Counted from the stretch's first letter, positions 12,517 to 19,885 are shown. The stretch is DNA of 25,820 nt from Muellerivita sp035541195 (GCA_035541195.1 DATKNU010000003.1:1-25820); one strand, 5' to 3'. The notes: a model not told the origin generated them from the letters alone. Numbers and translations: made by a program.

Positions 12517-13899
12517 CTAACGGATTTCCGGAACGAATTCCATTCCGCCCTTCAAGGCCGGCGGAAGCGGCCACCAAGTCTCGATCCGGGTCCCCTTCTT
12601 CAAATGGCTGTCCAAGACGACCTTGCCGCCATGCCAAGCCAGGATGCGTTGCACGATGGCCAGGCCCAGTCCCGTCCCGAATTTGTCGCGGGCCTGCGCG
12701 TTGGACGCCCGGAAGAAACCGCTGAATATTTTTTTCTTCTGGTCCGCCGGAATCCCGATGCCCTCGTCCTGGACGGACAGGACCAGCCAATCGGGTTGGA
12801 CCTTGAGCTCCACCGTCACCGTGCCGCCGCCCTTCGGGCTGTACTTGACGGCGTTGGACAAGAGGTTGTCCAAGACCCGGCCGAAACCTTCCCGGTCCGC
12901 CCAGAGCCGGGTCTGGTCGCTGCCGTGAAGTTGGAACTCGATGCCCTTGACCCGCGCTTGGGACTCCAAGGCCTGGATATGGCGCAAGGCCACCGCATAG
13001 GCCTCCAGGGATTCCTTGCGGAGGGGAAAATCCTTCACGTCCATGCGGGAAAGCCAAAGCAGGTCCTCGACCGTGGTCCGGAAGGACTCCAGGTGCCGCC
13101 GGGTCTCGCGCACGGCGTGGCCCCCGCCCGGCCAGGCCGCGGGCACCTCTTTTTCCATCTTTTCCAAATGGCCGGCCATCTCCCCGCAGGGCCCTTGCAG
13201 GTGTTCCGCCACCTGGGAAAGGAATTGGTTCTTGAATTGGTCCAACTGCTCCAACCCTTCCTTGGCCTCCCGCAATTGCCGGGCTTGGTCCACCAGCAGG
13301 GCTTGTTGGCGGCGGATGTCGAGCGAGAGCCGGGAAAGGAAAAACCAAATCCCCACGACGGACGCCGAGTAAGCGCACAAAAAGGCCTTTTGTTCCAACG
13401 AGTCCAGGGCCCCGGCGCCGATGGCGAAACCCAGCGGCTGGACCCCGAAGGACGGGAGCACCGACAGCAACCAGGGCAGGACGATGGCCAAGGGAACGTA
13501 AAAGATGCTCTCCCCCAGCGGGAACACCAGCACCGCGATGGCCACGTGGAAGAGGTAGAAAAGCACCAAGGGGTTTCCTGCCCCGCCGCCCAAGTACAGC
13601 ATGACCGTGAGGACCAGGAAATCGCCGCCCATTTGCACGTGCATGAGGTTGCCGGCCCGCTCGGCCAAGCTCTTGGGGGAATGGATCGCGGCCTGGACCT
13701 TTTCCCAATAAACCAAATAAGTCACGTTCAAGAGCCCCAAGAAACCCAGGCACAGCATGAGCAGGCCGTAGGGCACGCTCAAAGTGGTCACCCAGGGGGA
13801 CACCAGCAGGATCAAAAGGCCCCCGAAAATCGCCACCCACCTTAAATGAATGAACCAGACCAACCGATCCACCCGGACCTTCTCCTCAAGTAGCGGCAT
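12517..13899 (-). CDS. RegB/PrrB-like six-helix membrane histidine kinase with altered H-box (460 aa)
   Basis: The N-terminal half has about six membrane helices (RLVWFIHLRWVAIFGG onward). Between helices 3 and 4 is GGGAGNPL (104-111), matching the GGxxNPF quinone-binding signature of RegB/PrrB redox kinases. The catalytic domain is complete: DNLLSNAVKYSP, DEGIGIP, GTGLGLAI. At the H-box, however, the sequence is QVAEHLQGPCG where VSHELRTP is normal, so Glu232 occupies the usual phospho-His position and His233 is one residue later; Cys238 is adjacent. ATG 13899 (AAAGGGGTGG upstream) is chosen over 13932 because the minus promoter of site E predicts a start near 13924. It probably senses the quinone pool. 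Phosphorylation competence is uncertain. Confidence 0.88.
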   Translation of the reverse strand: MPLLEEKVRVDRLVWFIHLRWVAIFGGLLILLVSPWVTTLSVPYGLLMLCLGFLGLLNVTYLVYWEKVQAAIHSPKSLAERAGNLMHVQMGGDFLVLTVMLYLGGGAGNPLVLFYLFHVAIAVLVFPLGESIFYVPLAIVLPWLLSVLPSFGVQPLGFAIGAGALDSLEQKAFLCAYSASVVGIWFFLSRLSLDIRRQQALLVDQARQLREAKEGLEQLDQFKNQFLSQVAEHLQGPCGEMAGHLEKMEKEVPAAWPGGGHAVRETRRHLESFRTTVEDLLWLSRMDVKDFPLRKESLEAYAVALRHIQALESQARVKGIEFQLHGSDQTRLWADREGFGRVLDNLLSNAVKYSPKGGGTVTVELKVQPDWLVLSVQDEGIGIPADQKKKIFSGFFRASNAQARDKFGTGLGLAIVQRILAWHGGKVVLDSHLKKGTRIETWWPLPPALKGGMEFVPEIR

Positions 13900-13957
13900 G
13901 ATATCCACCCCTTTCTTTTTCCGACACCCCATCTTCCCCCCAAAGGGCCCGGGGGTT

Positions 13958-13973
13958 TATGACCCGAGTCATA
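13958..13973. promoter_or_regulatory. Site E: Crp/Fnr-type palindrome, divergent promoter
   Basis: TATGAC-CCGA-GTCATA, perfect arms. Hexamers 29.5 bases from the centre: TAAGTT at 13995-14000 (plus, toward the 34-aa peptide) and GAAGAT at 13931-13936 (minus, toward the RegB-like kinase; the weakest of the set). Confidence 0.78.
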
Positions 13974-14029
13974 GTGGTTTCATTGGGCGGGCCTTAAGTT
14001 GTCCCCATCCCGGTTTCAGGAGGCTTAAA

Positions 14030-14134
14030 GTGGAAAAAATCATCGCGGCGGCGCAAAGTGGTTTTCCTTTCCTAATTTTCCTTGTCGGCTCGGCGCTTTT
14101 CAGCGCGGCCTTGATCGCTTCCTTACTGCGCTGA
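14030..14134 (+). CDS. 34-aa single-pass membrane peptide
   Basis: Begins at GTG 14030 after AGGAGGCTTAAA. The peptide has a polar start (MEKIIAAAQSG), one hydrophobic helix (FPFLIFLVGSALFSAALIASLL) and a terminal Arg. It is the only gene between the plus promoter of site E (predicted start about 14007, leader about 23 bases) and the YceI operon. An in-frame longer ORF from 13850 has no RBS and crosses the operator, so it is rejected. Size and topology resemble small regulatory subunits of membrane complexes; there is no family match. Confidence 0.65.
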   Translation: MEKIIAAAQSGFPFLIFLVGSALFSAALIASLLR

Positions 14135-14292
14135 ACCCCGTCCGCCCGAACTTTTCCTGGGCCGGAAGGGCACCCGTGATTTTTCCCCCTCGGTAGGAAC
14201 CTGAACCCTTTCATGGAAAACCGCCTCCCCACCTCGACTCCCACTTGACGCCTTCCCCCGGGCCCGATGCCCCCGGTCATGGGCAAAGCAAC

Positions 14293-14310
14293 CATGGCGC
14301 GCGCGCCATA
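14293..14310. promoter_or_regulatory. Probable enhancer (UAS) palindrome for the sigma54 promoter at 14370
   Basis: CATGGC-GCGCGC-GCCATA; the inner 16 bases (14294-14309) are a perfect palindrome. The centre lies about 82 bases upstream of the -12 GC. It is the same motif as 6305-6322, upstream of the other sigma54 promoter. Confidence 0.7.
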
Positions 14311-14369
14311 ACCGGACCCCTTTCCAAAAGCCCCTTCCCTCAAATCCCGCTTTTAGGCCCTTTTTCCCT

Positions 14370-14385
14370 TGGCACCGGGGTTGCA
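14370..14385 (+). promoter_or_regulatory. Sigma54 (-24/-12) promoter for the YceI-porin operon
   Basis: TGGCACCGGGGTTGCA: GG at 14371-14372 and GC at 14383-14384, exactly 10 bases between, full -24 and -12 cores. Predicted transcript start near 14395, then ACGGAGGA before ATG 14422. Confidence 0.85.
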
Positions 14386-14421
14386 TTAAGGATTGGAAAT
14401 TCTTTTACGGAGGAATCCAAA

Positions 14422-15129
14422 ATGCATCGACTAGCCCTTGCGATGACCACCCTGGCCCTCGCCGCCTTCACGCCCGTGCTTCTTCGGGCGGACGGCGGGT
14501 TCAGCGGCAACCAATTGACGAAAGGCTACACCCCTTGGTACGCCAAGGCCGCCGAGACCGCCGGGCAGGCGCCCGATTTCAAGGCGGGGGCCGGATCCCT
14601 TTTCACGCTCCAAGCCGGCAGTTCGCTCTACCTGGAAGGGGATTCCACCCTCCACAAATACCAAATGCGCGCGGGAACGCTCCTAGGTTCGGCCCAGGTT
14701 TTGATCCTTCCCGGTTCAAGCCTTTCCACGCTGGTGGTTCAATCCGCGGCCCTGGTGGTGCCCCTGAAGGACTTCAAGTCCAAGGAATCCGGCTTGGACG
14801 ACAACGCCGATAAGGCGCTCAAAGCCGCCCAAAACCCCGAGATCCGCCTTTCCCTGTCGGGCGGCCGGGTCACGGTGGGGACCGCCCCGGGAAGCTTCAC
14901 CTTCACGGCGGCCGGCACCCTGACGGCGGCCGGGCAAACGGCCCCCGTCACGCTCAGCGCCGACGCGTCCTTCAAGGACGGGGCGGTCCGCCTGCAAGGC
15001 GTCCAGAAACTCAAGATGACGGATTTCGGCGTGACGCCCCCCTCCATTTCCCTCTTGGTGACTTCCATCACCTGTACCAATGACATCGAAATTCACTACG
15101 ACGTGACTTTCGCCCCGTCCCCCAAGTAA
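14422..15129 (+). CDS. YceI-family periplasmic protein (235 aa)
   Basis: Signal peptide (1-23). The mature protein has YceI features: a YLEGDSTLHKYQMR opening like the family's GxSTLH motif, VVPLKDFKSKESGLDDNADKALKAAQNPEIRLSL, a FTAAGTLTAAGQTAPVTLSADASF middle, and KMTDFGVTPPSI near the end. YceI proteins are lipocalin-like barrels that bind isoprenoid lipids such as quinones. About 40 residues precede the domain, longer than usual. Start ATG 14422 follows GGAGGA and the sigma54 promoter. First gene of a probable operon with the porin and SRPBCC genes. Isoprenoid binding is known for the family and inferred here. Confidence 0.88.
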   Translation: MHRLALAMTTLALAAFTPVLLRADGGFSGNQLTKGYTPWYAKAAETAGQAPDFKAGAGSLFTLQAGSSLYLEGDSTLHKYQMRAGTLLGSAQVLILPGSSLSTLVVQSAALVVPLKDFKSKESGLDDNADKALKAAQNPEIRLSLSGGRVTVGTAPGSFTFTAAGTLTAAGQTAPVTLSADASFKDGAVRLQGVQKLKMTDFGVTPPSISLLVTSITCTNDIEIHYDVTFAPSPK

Positions 15130-15170
15130 GGGCGCGGCTTCATCTGTTAAAAAATAAAGGAGGTAGGGTG

Positions 15171-16535
15171 ATGAAAAATCTTAAGAAACTGGCTTTAGGG
15201 GCGGTCCTGCTGGCGGGCCTGCCGCTGCGCGGCCACTCGGCCGAAATTTTCAAGAACGACGACTTGGACCTTTTCGTGGGGGGGCGCCTGCAGTCGCTCG
15301 GCGAGTTGTCCTACACGGCCGACGACTCGATCCGCGACAAAATGCGGATCTACCTGTTCAATCCCGAAAGCCGGCTCATGACCAGCGGCGACTTCAAGGG
15401 CTATAAGTGGAACTTCGAGGTGGCCTTCGGCGGCGAGGCCATCAACAGCAGCAACAACCAGCTGAACCTGAAGGAATTCAACGTCGACATCCCGTTGATC
15501 CAGGACATGGCCTACGTGAAGGTCGGCCAATTCAAGGTGCCCACCAACTTGGAAAGCGCGGTGTACGACGGCAACCAGCTTTTCACGGAGAAATCGCTCC
15601 TCTACAACATGTTCTTCAATACCGGCTACGACAACGGCTTGTCCCTTTACGGCCATTTGGGCCAGATGGACTTCGCCGGCGGCGTCTTGAGCGGGGCCCC
15701 CAACCTGCCCCAGCGCTACCTGCCGGAAATCTTCCAGTTCCCGCCCTTGACCTTCCTGCGCGTGGGCTTTAACGACGGGATCACGTCCGACCCCTTCCAC
15801 CAGCTTGCCACCGGCTTCACCAAGCCCACCCAAACCCAGTTCGCCGCCCATGTGAACGGCATGTTCGTGAATGACAGCAACGCGGGCCATTCGACCGACC
15901 AGTCCCTCGAAAGCGGCTATACGGGCACCTTTTCGGCCAACGGGGACTACGGCAACATGATGCTCTACACCCTCTGGAACCCCTACTTGGGCAAGACCGC
16001 CGCCAACTTCGGCGCCGTGAACGCCCAATATTGGACCGCCAGCCTCGACACCCAACTGCGGGCGCCCCTGGGCGACACCACCTTGACGCTCTCGGCCCAG
16101 GTGAACGTCTCCCAATTCACCGCCAAGGGTTTCGCGCCGGTCACCATCAACGGCGTGGCCAAGACCTCCGGTTCCATCAACATCGGCGGCGGCGAGGTCA
16201 CGGCCTCCGTCGGCGACAACCCCTTTGAGTTGGCCGGCCGTTTCGCGGTCGTGGTCCCGGACAAGGCCTTCCAGGCCAATACCGCGGGCACCACTTACGC
16301 GACCCTCACGGGCAGCCAACCCATCTATGAGTTGACCCTGCCCTCCATCACTTGGCACCTGAACGAGGACGTCAAGCTGGTGGGCGAGGCCCTGTGGATG
16401 ATCAATACCCCCGAGGTGTTGTCCAACGACGGCCTTTACCTCTTGAGCGAAATGCCTTCCCAGGCCGCCTCGGGAACCGTCAAGACCGGATCCTTGGTGC
16501 CCGCGGGCCGGATGATGTTCCAGTTCCAATTCTGA
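15171..16535 (+). CDS. Outer-membrane porin, phosphate-selective porin O/P-like (454 aa)
   Basis: Signal peptide (about 1-24, LGAVLLAGLPLRGHSA). The mature protein is a repeated-strand barrel. KWNFEVAFGGEAI, LKEFNVDIPLIQDMAYVKVGQFKVPTNLE and YDNGLSLYGHLG match the OprP/OprO-like family, in which GQFKxPF is a hallmark. It ends in FQFQF, the terminal-Phe signal read by the BAM machinery. ATG 15171 is preferred to GTG 15168 because AAAGGAGG has better spacing to it. It lies 41 bases after YceI, so same sigma54 operon. Substrate cannot be told; phosphate is only the family's namesake. Confidence 0.85.
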   Translation: MKNLKKLALGAVLLAGLPLRGHSAEIFKNDDLDLFVGGRLQSLGELSYTADDSIRDKMRIYLFNPESRLMTSGDFKGYKWNFEVAFGGEAINSSNNQLNLKEFNVDIPLIQDMAYVKVGQFKVPTNLESAVYDGNQLFTEKSLLYNMFFNTGYDNGLSLYGHLGQMDFAGGVLSGAPNLPQRYLPEIFQFPPLTFLRVGFNDGITSDPFHQLATGFTKPTQTQFAAHVNGMFVNDSNAGHSTDQSLESGYTGTFSANGDYGNMMLYTLWNPYLGKTAANFGAVNAQYWTASLDTQLRAPLGDTTLTLSAQVNVSQFTAKGFAPVTINGVAKTSGSINIGGGEVTASVGDNPFELAGRFAVVVPDKAFQANTAGTTYATLTGSQPIYELTLPSITWHLNEDVKLVGEALWMINTPEVLSNDGLYLLSEMPSQAASGTVKTGSLVPAGRMMFQFQF

Positions 16536-16545
16536 GGAAGCCGAC

Positions 16546-17175
16546 ATGAAAAAACCGGTCCGCATGATCCCAGGGCTTTTCCTGGCCCTCGCCTTGGCCG
16601 CCGCCTTCCCCGACCCGAGCCGGGCCGGGGAGCCGGGGGCCGGGCCGGTTTCCATGGCTTTCCGGGACTGGGACGGTTATTACCAGGTTGAAGGCTCCTT
16701 CTTCGTGAAGGCCGACGCCGCCCTGGTCTGGCAGGTATTGACCGACTACGACCATATCCCCCGGTTCGTTTCCAGCATGAAGGAAAGCCGGGTCCTGAGC
16801 CGGGACAATGGGAAGCTGGTGCTGGAACAACAAGCCGAGGGGGGCTTCCTTTTCTTCACCCAAAGGGCGAGGTTGACGCTGTTGGTGACCGAGACCCCTG
16901 AATCCTCCATCACCTTCCAAAACACCGACTTCCGGGATTTTGACGTTTACTGGGGCGATTGGAATTTGGAACCCCGGGCCGATGGGATGGAGGTGGGCTA
17001 CCGGGTCTGGGTCCACCCCAATTTTTCGGCGCCGCTGGCCGGGGACATCCTGCACGGCAGCTCCAAGGACTTGATGGAGGCCGTTCGTCGGGAAATCCTC
17101 AACCGGCAGGCCGGGGAGTTGAAACAAGCCTCGTCCCCCACCCCGGTTCCGCCGGGCCCCCGGGAAAATCTTTAA
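16546..17175 (+). CDS. Secreted SRPBCC/START-like protein (209 aa)
   Basis: Signal peptide (1-27, PGLFLALALAAAFPDPSRA) followed by a polyketide-cyclase/START-like lipid-binding domain: GYYQVEGSFFVKADAALVWQVLTDYDHIPRFV (typical opening), SRVLSRDNGKLVLEQQ, then DVYWGDWNLEPRADGMEVGYRVWVHPNF and a long C-terminal helix MEAVRREILNRQ. A Pro-rich tail ends the protein. The fold binds hydrophobic ligands, so with YceI it would give two periplasmic lipid- or quinone-binding proteins next to a porin. Starts 10 bases after the porin stop; the operon ends at the hairpin 17202-17240. Confidence 0.85.
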   Translation: MKKPVRMIPGLFLALALAAAFPDPSRAGEPGAGPVSMAFRDWDGYYQVEGSFFVKADAALVWQVLTDYDHIPRFVSSMKESRVLSRDNGKLVLEQQAEGGFLFFTQRARLTLLVTETPESSITFQNTDFRDFDVYWGDWNLEPRADGMEVGYRVWVHPNFSAPLAGDILHGSSKDLMEAVRREILNRQAGELKQASSPTPVPPGPRENL

Positions 17176-17201
17176 ACGCTTCGTCCAGAGCGTGGGGCCC
17201 C

Positions 17202-17240
17202 AAGGGATTATGACACCAGTCATAATCCCTTTTTTGTTTT
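17202..17240 (+). terminator. Intrinsic terminator overlapping a Crp/Fnr-type site
   Basis: Perfect 13-base-pair stem (17202-17214 with 17219-17231), 4-base loop ACCA, then a T-rich tract (TTTTTTGTTTT). It lies about 27 bases after the SRPBCC stop. The inner six pairs of the stem are site F. Confidence 0.78.
17209..17224 (+). promoter_or_regulatory. Site F: Crp/Fnr-type palindrome before the hemerythrin operon
   Basis: TATGAC-ACCA-GTCATA, perfect arms. TACCCT at 17246-17251 is 29.5 bases from the centre; predicted start near 17258, leader about 31 bases to GTG 17289. No gene lies divergently. Confidence 0.8.
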
Positions 17241-17288
17241 CCCCCTACCCTGAAGTTCATCAACAACCTCGTCCCCCAGGAGCCTTCC

Positions 17289-17807
17289 GTGAGCCATTCC
17301 GCCGCCGCTTTGAATTTCATCCAGTTGAACCGGATCCACCGCCAATTGGGCGAACTTTTTTTCCGGCATCAAGAAGCCCTGCTGGACGGCGACCTGCCCC
17401 GAGCCCAAGCCCTTTGGAAGGACTACGAGGCCGCCCTGGTCGCCCACTTGGACGAGGAGGATCAGATCCTCTTCCCCCTCTACCGGGACCGGGTGGTGCC
17501 GCCCCCCCGGGGGGGCGCGCCGGACAACTTTACCGGGGAACACCAAAAAATCAGGGAATGGCTGGGCCGATTGAAGCTGCGCCTTTCGCGCCTGGGATCG
17601 GCCAAGTCCAAGAATCGGGAAAGATTGGCCCTGTTGGACGACGAGGCCTTTTTCAAGAAATTCCTGCAACACCACGCCCTTCGGGAAGACCGGATTTTCT
17701 ACCCCGCCTTGGACCGGGTCGTCAGCGACCGGGAAAAAGCCGCCCTGGCCCGCCTTTTGTCTTTTAAACTGGAGGACCAAGAAACACCCGAGGAGAAAAA
17801 GCCATGA
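17289..17807 (+). CDS. Hemerythrin HHE-domain protein (172 aa)
   Basis: A four-helix di-iron protein. Visible iron ligands: H17 in NRIHRQL, H53 with E57 (HLDEEDQILFPLY), H85 in FTGEHQKIREWL, H129 with E133 (HALREDRIFYPAL). This is the HHE pattern of bacterial hemerythrins that bind oxygen or handle NO and iron-centre damage. It starts at GTG 17289 with AGGAG upstream; no signal peptide. First gene downstream of site F; its stop overlaps the adaptor gene's start as ATGA. Placement ahead of an ABC exporter is unusual. Exact ligand (oxygen or NO) not determinable. Confidence 0.9.
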   Translation: MSHSAAALNFIQLNRIHRQLGELFFRHQEALLDGDLPRAQALWKDYEAALVAHLDEEDQILFPLYRDRVVPPPRGGAPDNFTGEHQKIREWLGRLKLRLSRLGSAKSKNRERLALLDDEAFFKKFLQHHALREDRIFYPALDRVVSDREKAALARLLSFKLEDQETPEEKKP

Positions 17808-18637
17808 AACCTTCCCTGCCCAACCCGCTCTGGCGCCGGATGATGCCGGCTTTCCTGACGCGGAAGACCGCCCCCCTGGCCCTTTTGGCCGGAGGCGCCA
17901 TCCCCATCCTCCTGGTCCTGGCTTGGTGGATCCACGGCCACAGCGCCATCCGGGGAACCCATCCCAAGATCGGCCCGCTGGTCCAGGCCGTTTACGGCAT
18001 CGGCACCGTCACGGCCCGCCACACCTTCGATTTAAAGCTGGGCGTTTCGGACACGCTGGAAAAACTTTACGTGCAGGAAGGGGACGAGGTCGCCAAGGGC
18101 GCGCCCCTGGTGGCGCTGGCGGACCTGCCGGCGGTGCGGGCGCCCTTCGCCGGCGTGGTGACCTCCCTGCCCTTCAAGGAAGGCGAGACCCTTTTCCCCC
18201 AAATCCCGGTCCTGACCCTGACGGACTTGAAGAACCCCTATATCGTGGTGTCGCTGGAACAGGAGGGGGCCCTGAGGGTGCGCCGGGGGCAAAGCGCGGT
18301 CATCAGCTTCGAGACCCTGCGGGACGAGCGCCTGTCCGGGACCGTCTCCGCCATCTACCCCAAGGACGGCCAGTTCCTCGTGAACATCGAGGTGCCGCAA
18401 ATGCCCGAGGGCGCCTTGGTGGGCATGACCACGGACGTGGCCATCCAGGTGGAATCCCGCCCGGACGCGCTCCAGGTCCCCCTGGCGGCGGTGGACCAAG
18501 GGATGGTGCGGGTCAAGCGCGGGGACGACACGCTCACGGTTCCCGTGAAACTCGGGGCCCAGGACGGCACTTGGGCGGAGGTCACCCAAGGCGACCTTCG
18601 GCCCACGGACAGCCTGCTCGCGCCGGGGAAACCCTGA
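17804..18637 (+). CDS. Membrane fusion (adaptor) protein of an ABC exporter (277 aa)
   Basis: One N-terminal membrane anchor (about 23-43, LALLAGGAIPILLVLAWWI), then a periplasmic MacA/HlyD-like adaptor. It has a biotinyl-lipoyl-like half (LYVQEGDEVAKGAPLVALADLPAVRAPFAGVV), a beta-barrel domain (VSLEQEGALRVRRGQSAVISF), and membrane-proximal strands including LQVPLAAVDQGMVRVKR. The coiled-coil hairpin usual in MacA is absent (the lipoyl halves are nearly adjacent), so it is short and may not reach an outer-membrane channel on its own. ATGA overlap with hemerythrin; its stop overlaps the permease start (TGATG). Confidence 0.88.
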   Translation: MKPSLPNPLWRRMMPAFLTRKTAPLALLAGGAIPILLVLAWWIHGHSAIRGTHPKIGPLVQAVYGIGTVTARHTFDLKLGVSDTLEKLYVQEGDEVAKGAPLVALADLPAVRAPFAGVVTSLPFKEGETLFPQIPVLTLTDLKNPYIVVSLEQEGALRVRRGQSAVISFETLRDERLSGTVSAIYPKDGQFLVNIEVPQMPEGALVGMTTDVAIQVESRPDALQVPLAAVDQGMVRVKRGDDTLTVPVKLGAQDGTWAEVTQGDLRPTDSLLAPGKP

Positions 18638-19884
18638 TGTTTTTCCTGGCCCTGAAGCAGCTCCTGGCCCGGCCCCGCCAAACCCTTTTGGCGCTTTTGG
18701 GCATCACCTTCGGCACCGCGGCCTTCCTGATCCTGTCGGGCATGATGCTGGGCTTCCGGGAATATTTCATCCAGCGCCTCATCAACACCGCCGCCCACAT
18801 CAGCATCACCGCCGAGGACACCCAGTTGGAGGAGCATTCCCTGGATTCGGATTTTTTCCCCGGCGCGCTAGTGAAATGGATCGCCCCGCCGGTCAACCAC
18901 AATGAGACGCCCCACCTGGAATATCCCCAGGGTTGGTACGACCGCCTGGAAGCCGACCCTCGGGTGGAGGCCTATGCCCCCCAAATGACCGCCCAGGCCC
19001 TGGTGACCCGGGGGAAACTTTCCAAGACCATCAACCTGGTGGGCGTGGAAGCCCGGCGCCAGGTCCGGGCCACCGATGTCCAATCCGACATGACCCAAGG
19101 CGACTTCCTGGCGCTGGACAAGGGGGGCTTCCAGGTGGTGATCGGCGAGTCCCTGGCCCAGAAGCTGGGCCTGAGGTTGGGCGACAGCATGAACATCATC
19201 AACACCCAGGGCGCCGTGGTGCCCGCCAAGGTGGCCGGCCTCTTCAACACCGGCATCGACCAGATCGACCAGACCACCGCCTACGCGCCCCTTTATTACG
19301 TCCAGCAGATCAACCAGACGCCCGGACAGGTTTCCCAGATCATCGTCAAGCTCAAGGACATCACCCAGGCGCGCCGGGTGGCGGACCAATGGGCGCAGGG
19401 GTCGCGCGAAAAGGTGCAAAGCTGGGACGAGGCCAACGCCAACTTCTTCACGGTCTTCAAGATGCAGGACATGATCCGCTACATCCTCAGCGCGGTGGTC
19501 TTGATGATCGCCGCCTTCGGCATCTACAACATCCTGAACATGATCGTGCTGCAAAAGCGCGGGGAAATCGCGATCCTGAGGTCCATGGGATTCGAGGCCT
19601 CCGACATCATCCAATTGTTCCTCTCCCAGGGCCTCATCCTGGGCTTCCTGGGCGGGCTCTTGGGGCTGGGCGTGGGCACCCTGGTGTGCCTTTACGTGCA
19701 ATCCATCAAGCTCGCGACCGGCATGGGGATGAGCTCGGTCAACCACATGCTGATCGCCTGGCATTTTTATTTCTACGAAATGGCCTTCCTGCTGGCCTTC
19801 CTGTCGGGGCTTTTGGCGGGATTCCTGCCCGCCCGCTCGGCCAGCCGCATGGACCCCATCGACATCTTGCGATCGGAGGGCTGA
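18637..19884 (+). CDS. ABC transporter permease, LolC/E-MacB type (415 aa)
   Basis: First membrane helix at about 17-37 (LLALLGITFGTAAFLILSGMMLGF), a large periplasmic domain (about 38-285, including MacB-like VVIGESLAQKLGLRLGDSMNI), then three C-terminal helices (IRYILSAVVLMIAAFGIYNILNMIVLQKRGEIAILRSMGF; ILGFLGGLLGLGVGTLVCLYV; MAFLLAFLSGLLAGFLPARSASRMDPIDILR). The QKRGEIAILRSMG coupling segment and the PxxILR end are diagnostic for the FtsX/MacB/Lol superfamily, which moves lipids, lipoproteins or peptides mechanically from the periplasmic side. The frame can be opened upstream to 17923, but ATG 18637 overlapping the adaptor stop is the real start. Confidence 0.92.
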   Translation: MFFLALKQLLARPRQTLLALLGITFGTAAFLILSGMMLGFREYFIQRLINTAAHISITAEDTQLEEHSLDSDFFPGALVKWIAPPVNHNETPHLEYPQGWYDRLEADPRVEAYAPQMTAQALVTRGKLSKTINLVGVEARRQVRATDVQSDMTQGDFLALDKGGFQVVIGESLAQKLGLRLGDSMNIINTQGAVVPAKVAGLFNTGIDQIDQTTAYAPLYYVQQINQTPGQVSQIIVKLKDITQARRVADQWAQGSREKVQSWDEANANFFTVFKMQDMIRYILSAVVLMIAAFGIYNILNMIVLQKRGEIAILRSMGFEASDIIQLFLSQGLILGFLGGLLGLGVGTLVCLYVQSIKLATGMGMSSVNHMLIAWHFYFYEMAFLLAFLSGLLAGFLPARSASRMDPIDILRSEG

Positions 19885-19885
19885 C

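Noticed and set aside
14266..14281. GATGCC-CCCG-GTCATG, a degenerate eighth Crp/Fnr-type site
   Set aside because: Only one arm matches, and the position 29.5 bases downstream is GCGCCA, not a -10-like hexamer.
15195..16655. 486-codon minus-strand frame opposite the porin
   Set aside because: His/Gly/Val-rich antisense shadow typical of GC-rich genes, with no RBS or domain; the plus strand has signal peptide and barrel features.
17923..18636. Upstream extension of the permease frame over the adaptor gene
   Set aside because: The translated extension is Pro/Arg/Gly-rich shadow sequence; the adaptor frame is conserved and the permease start overlaps its stop.
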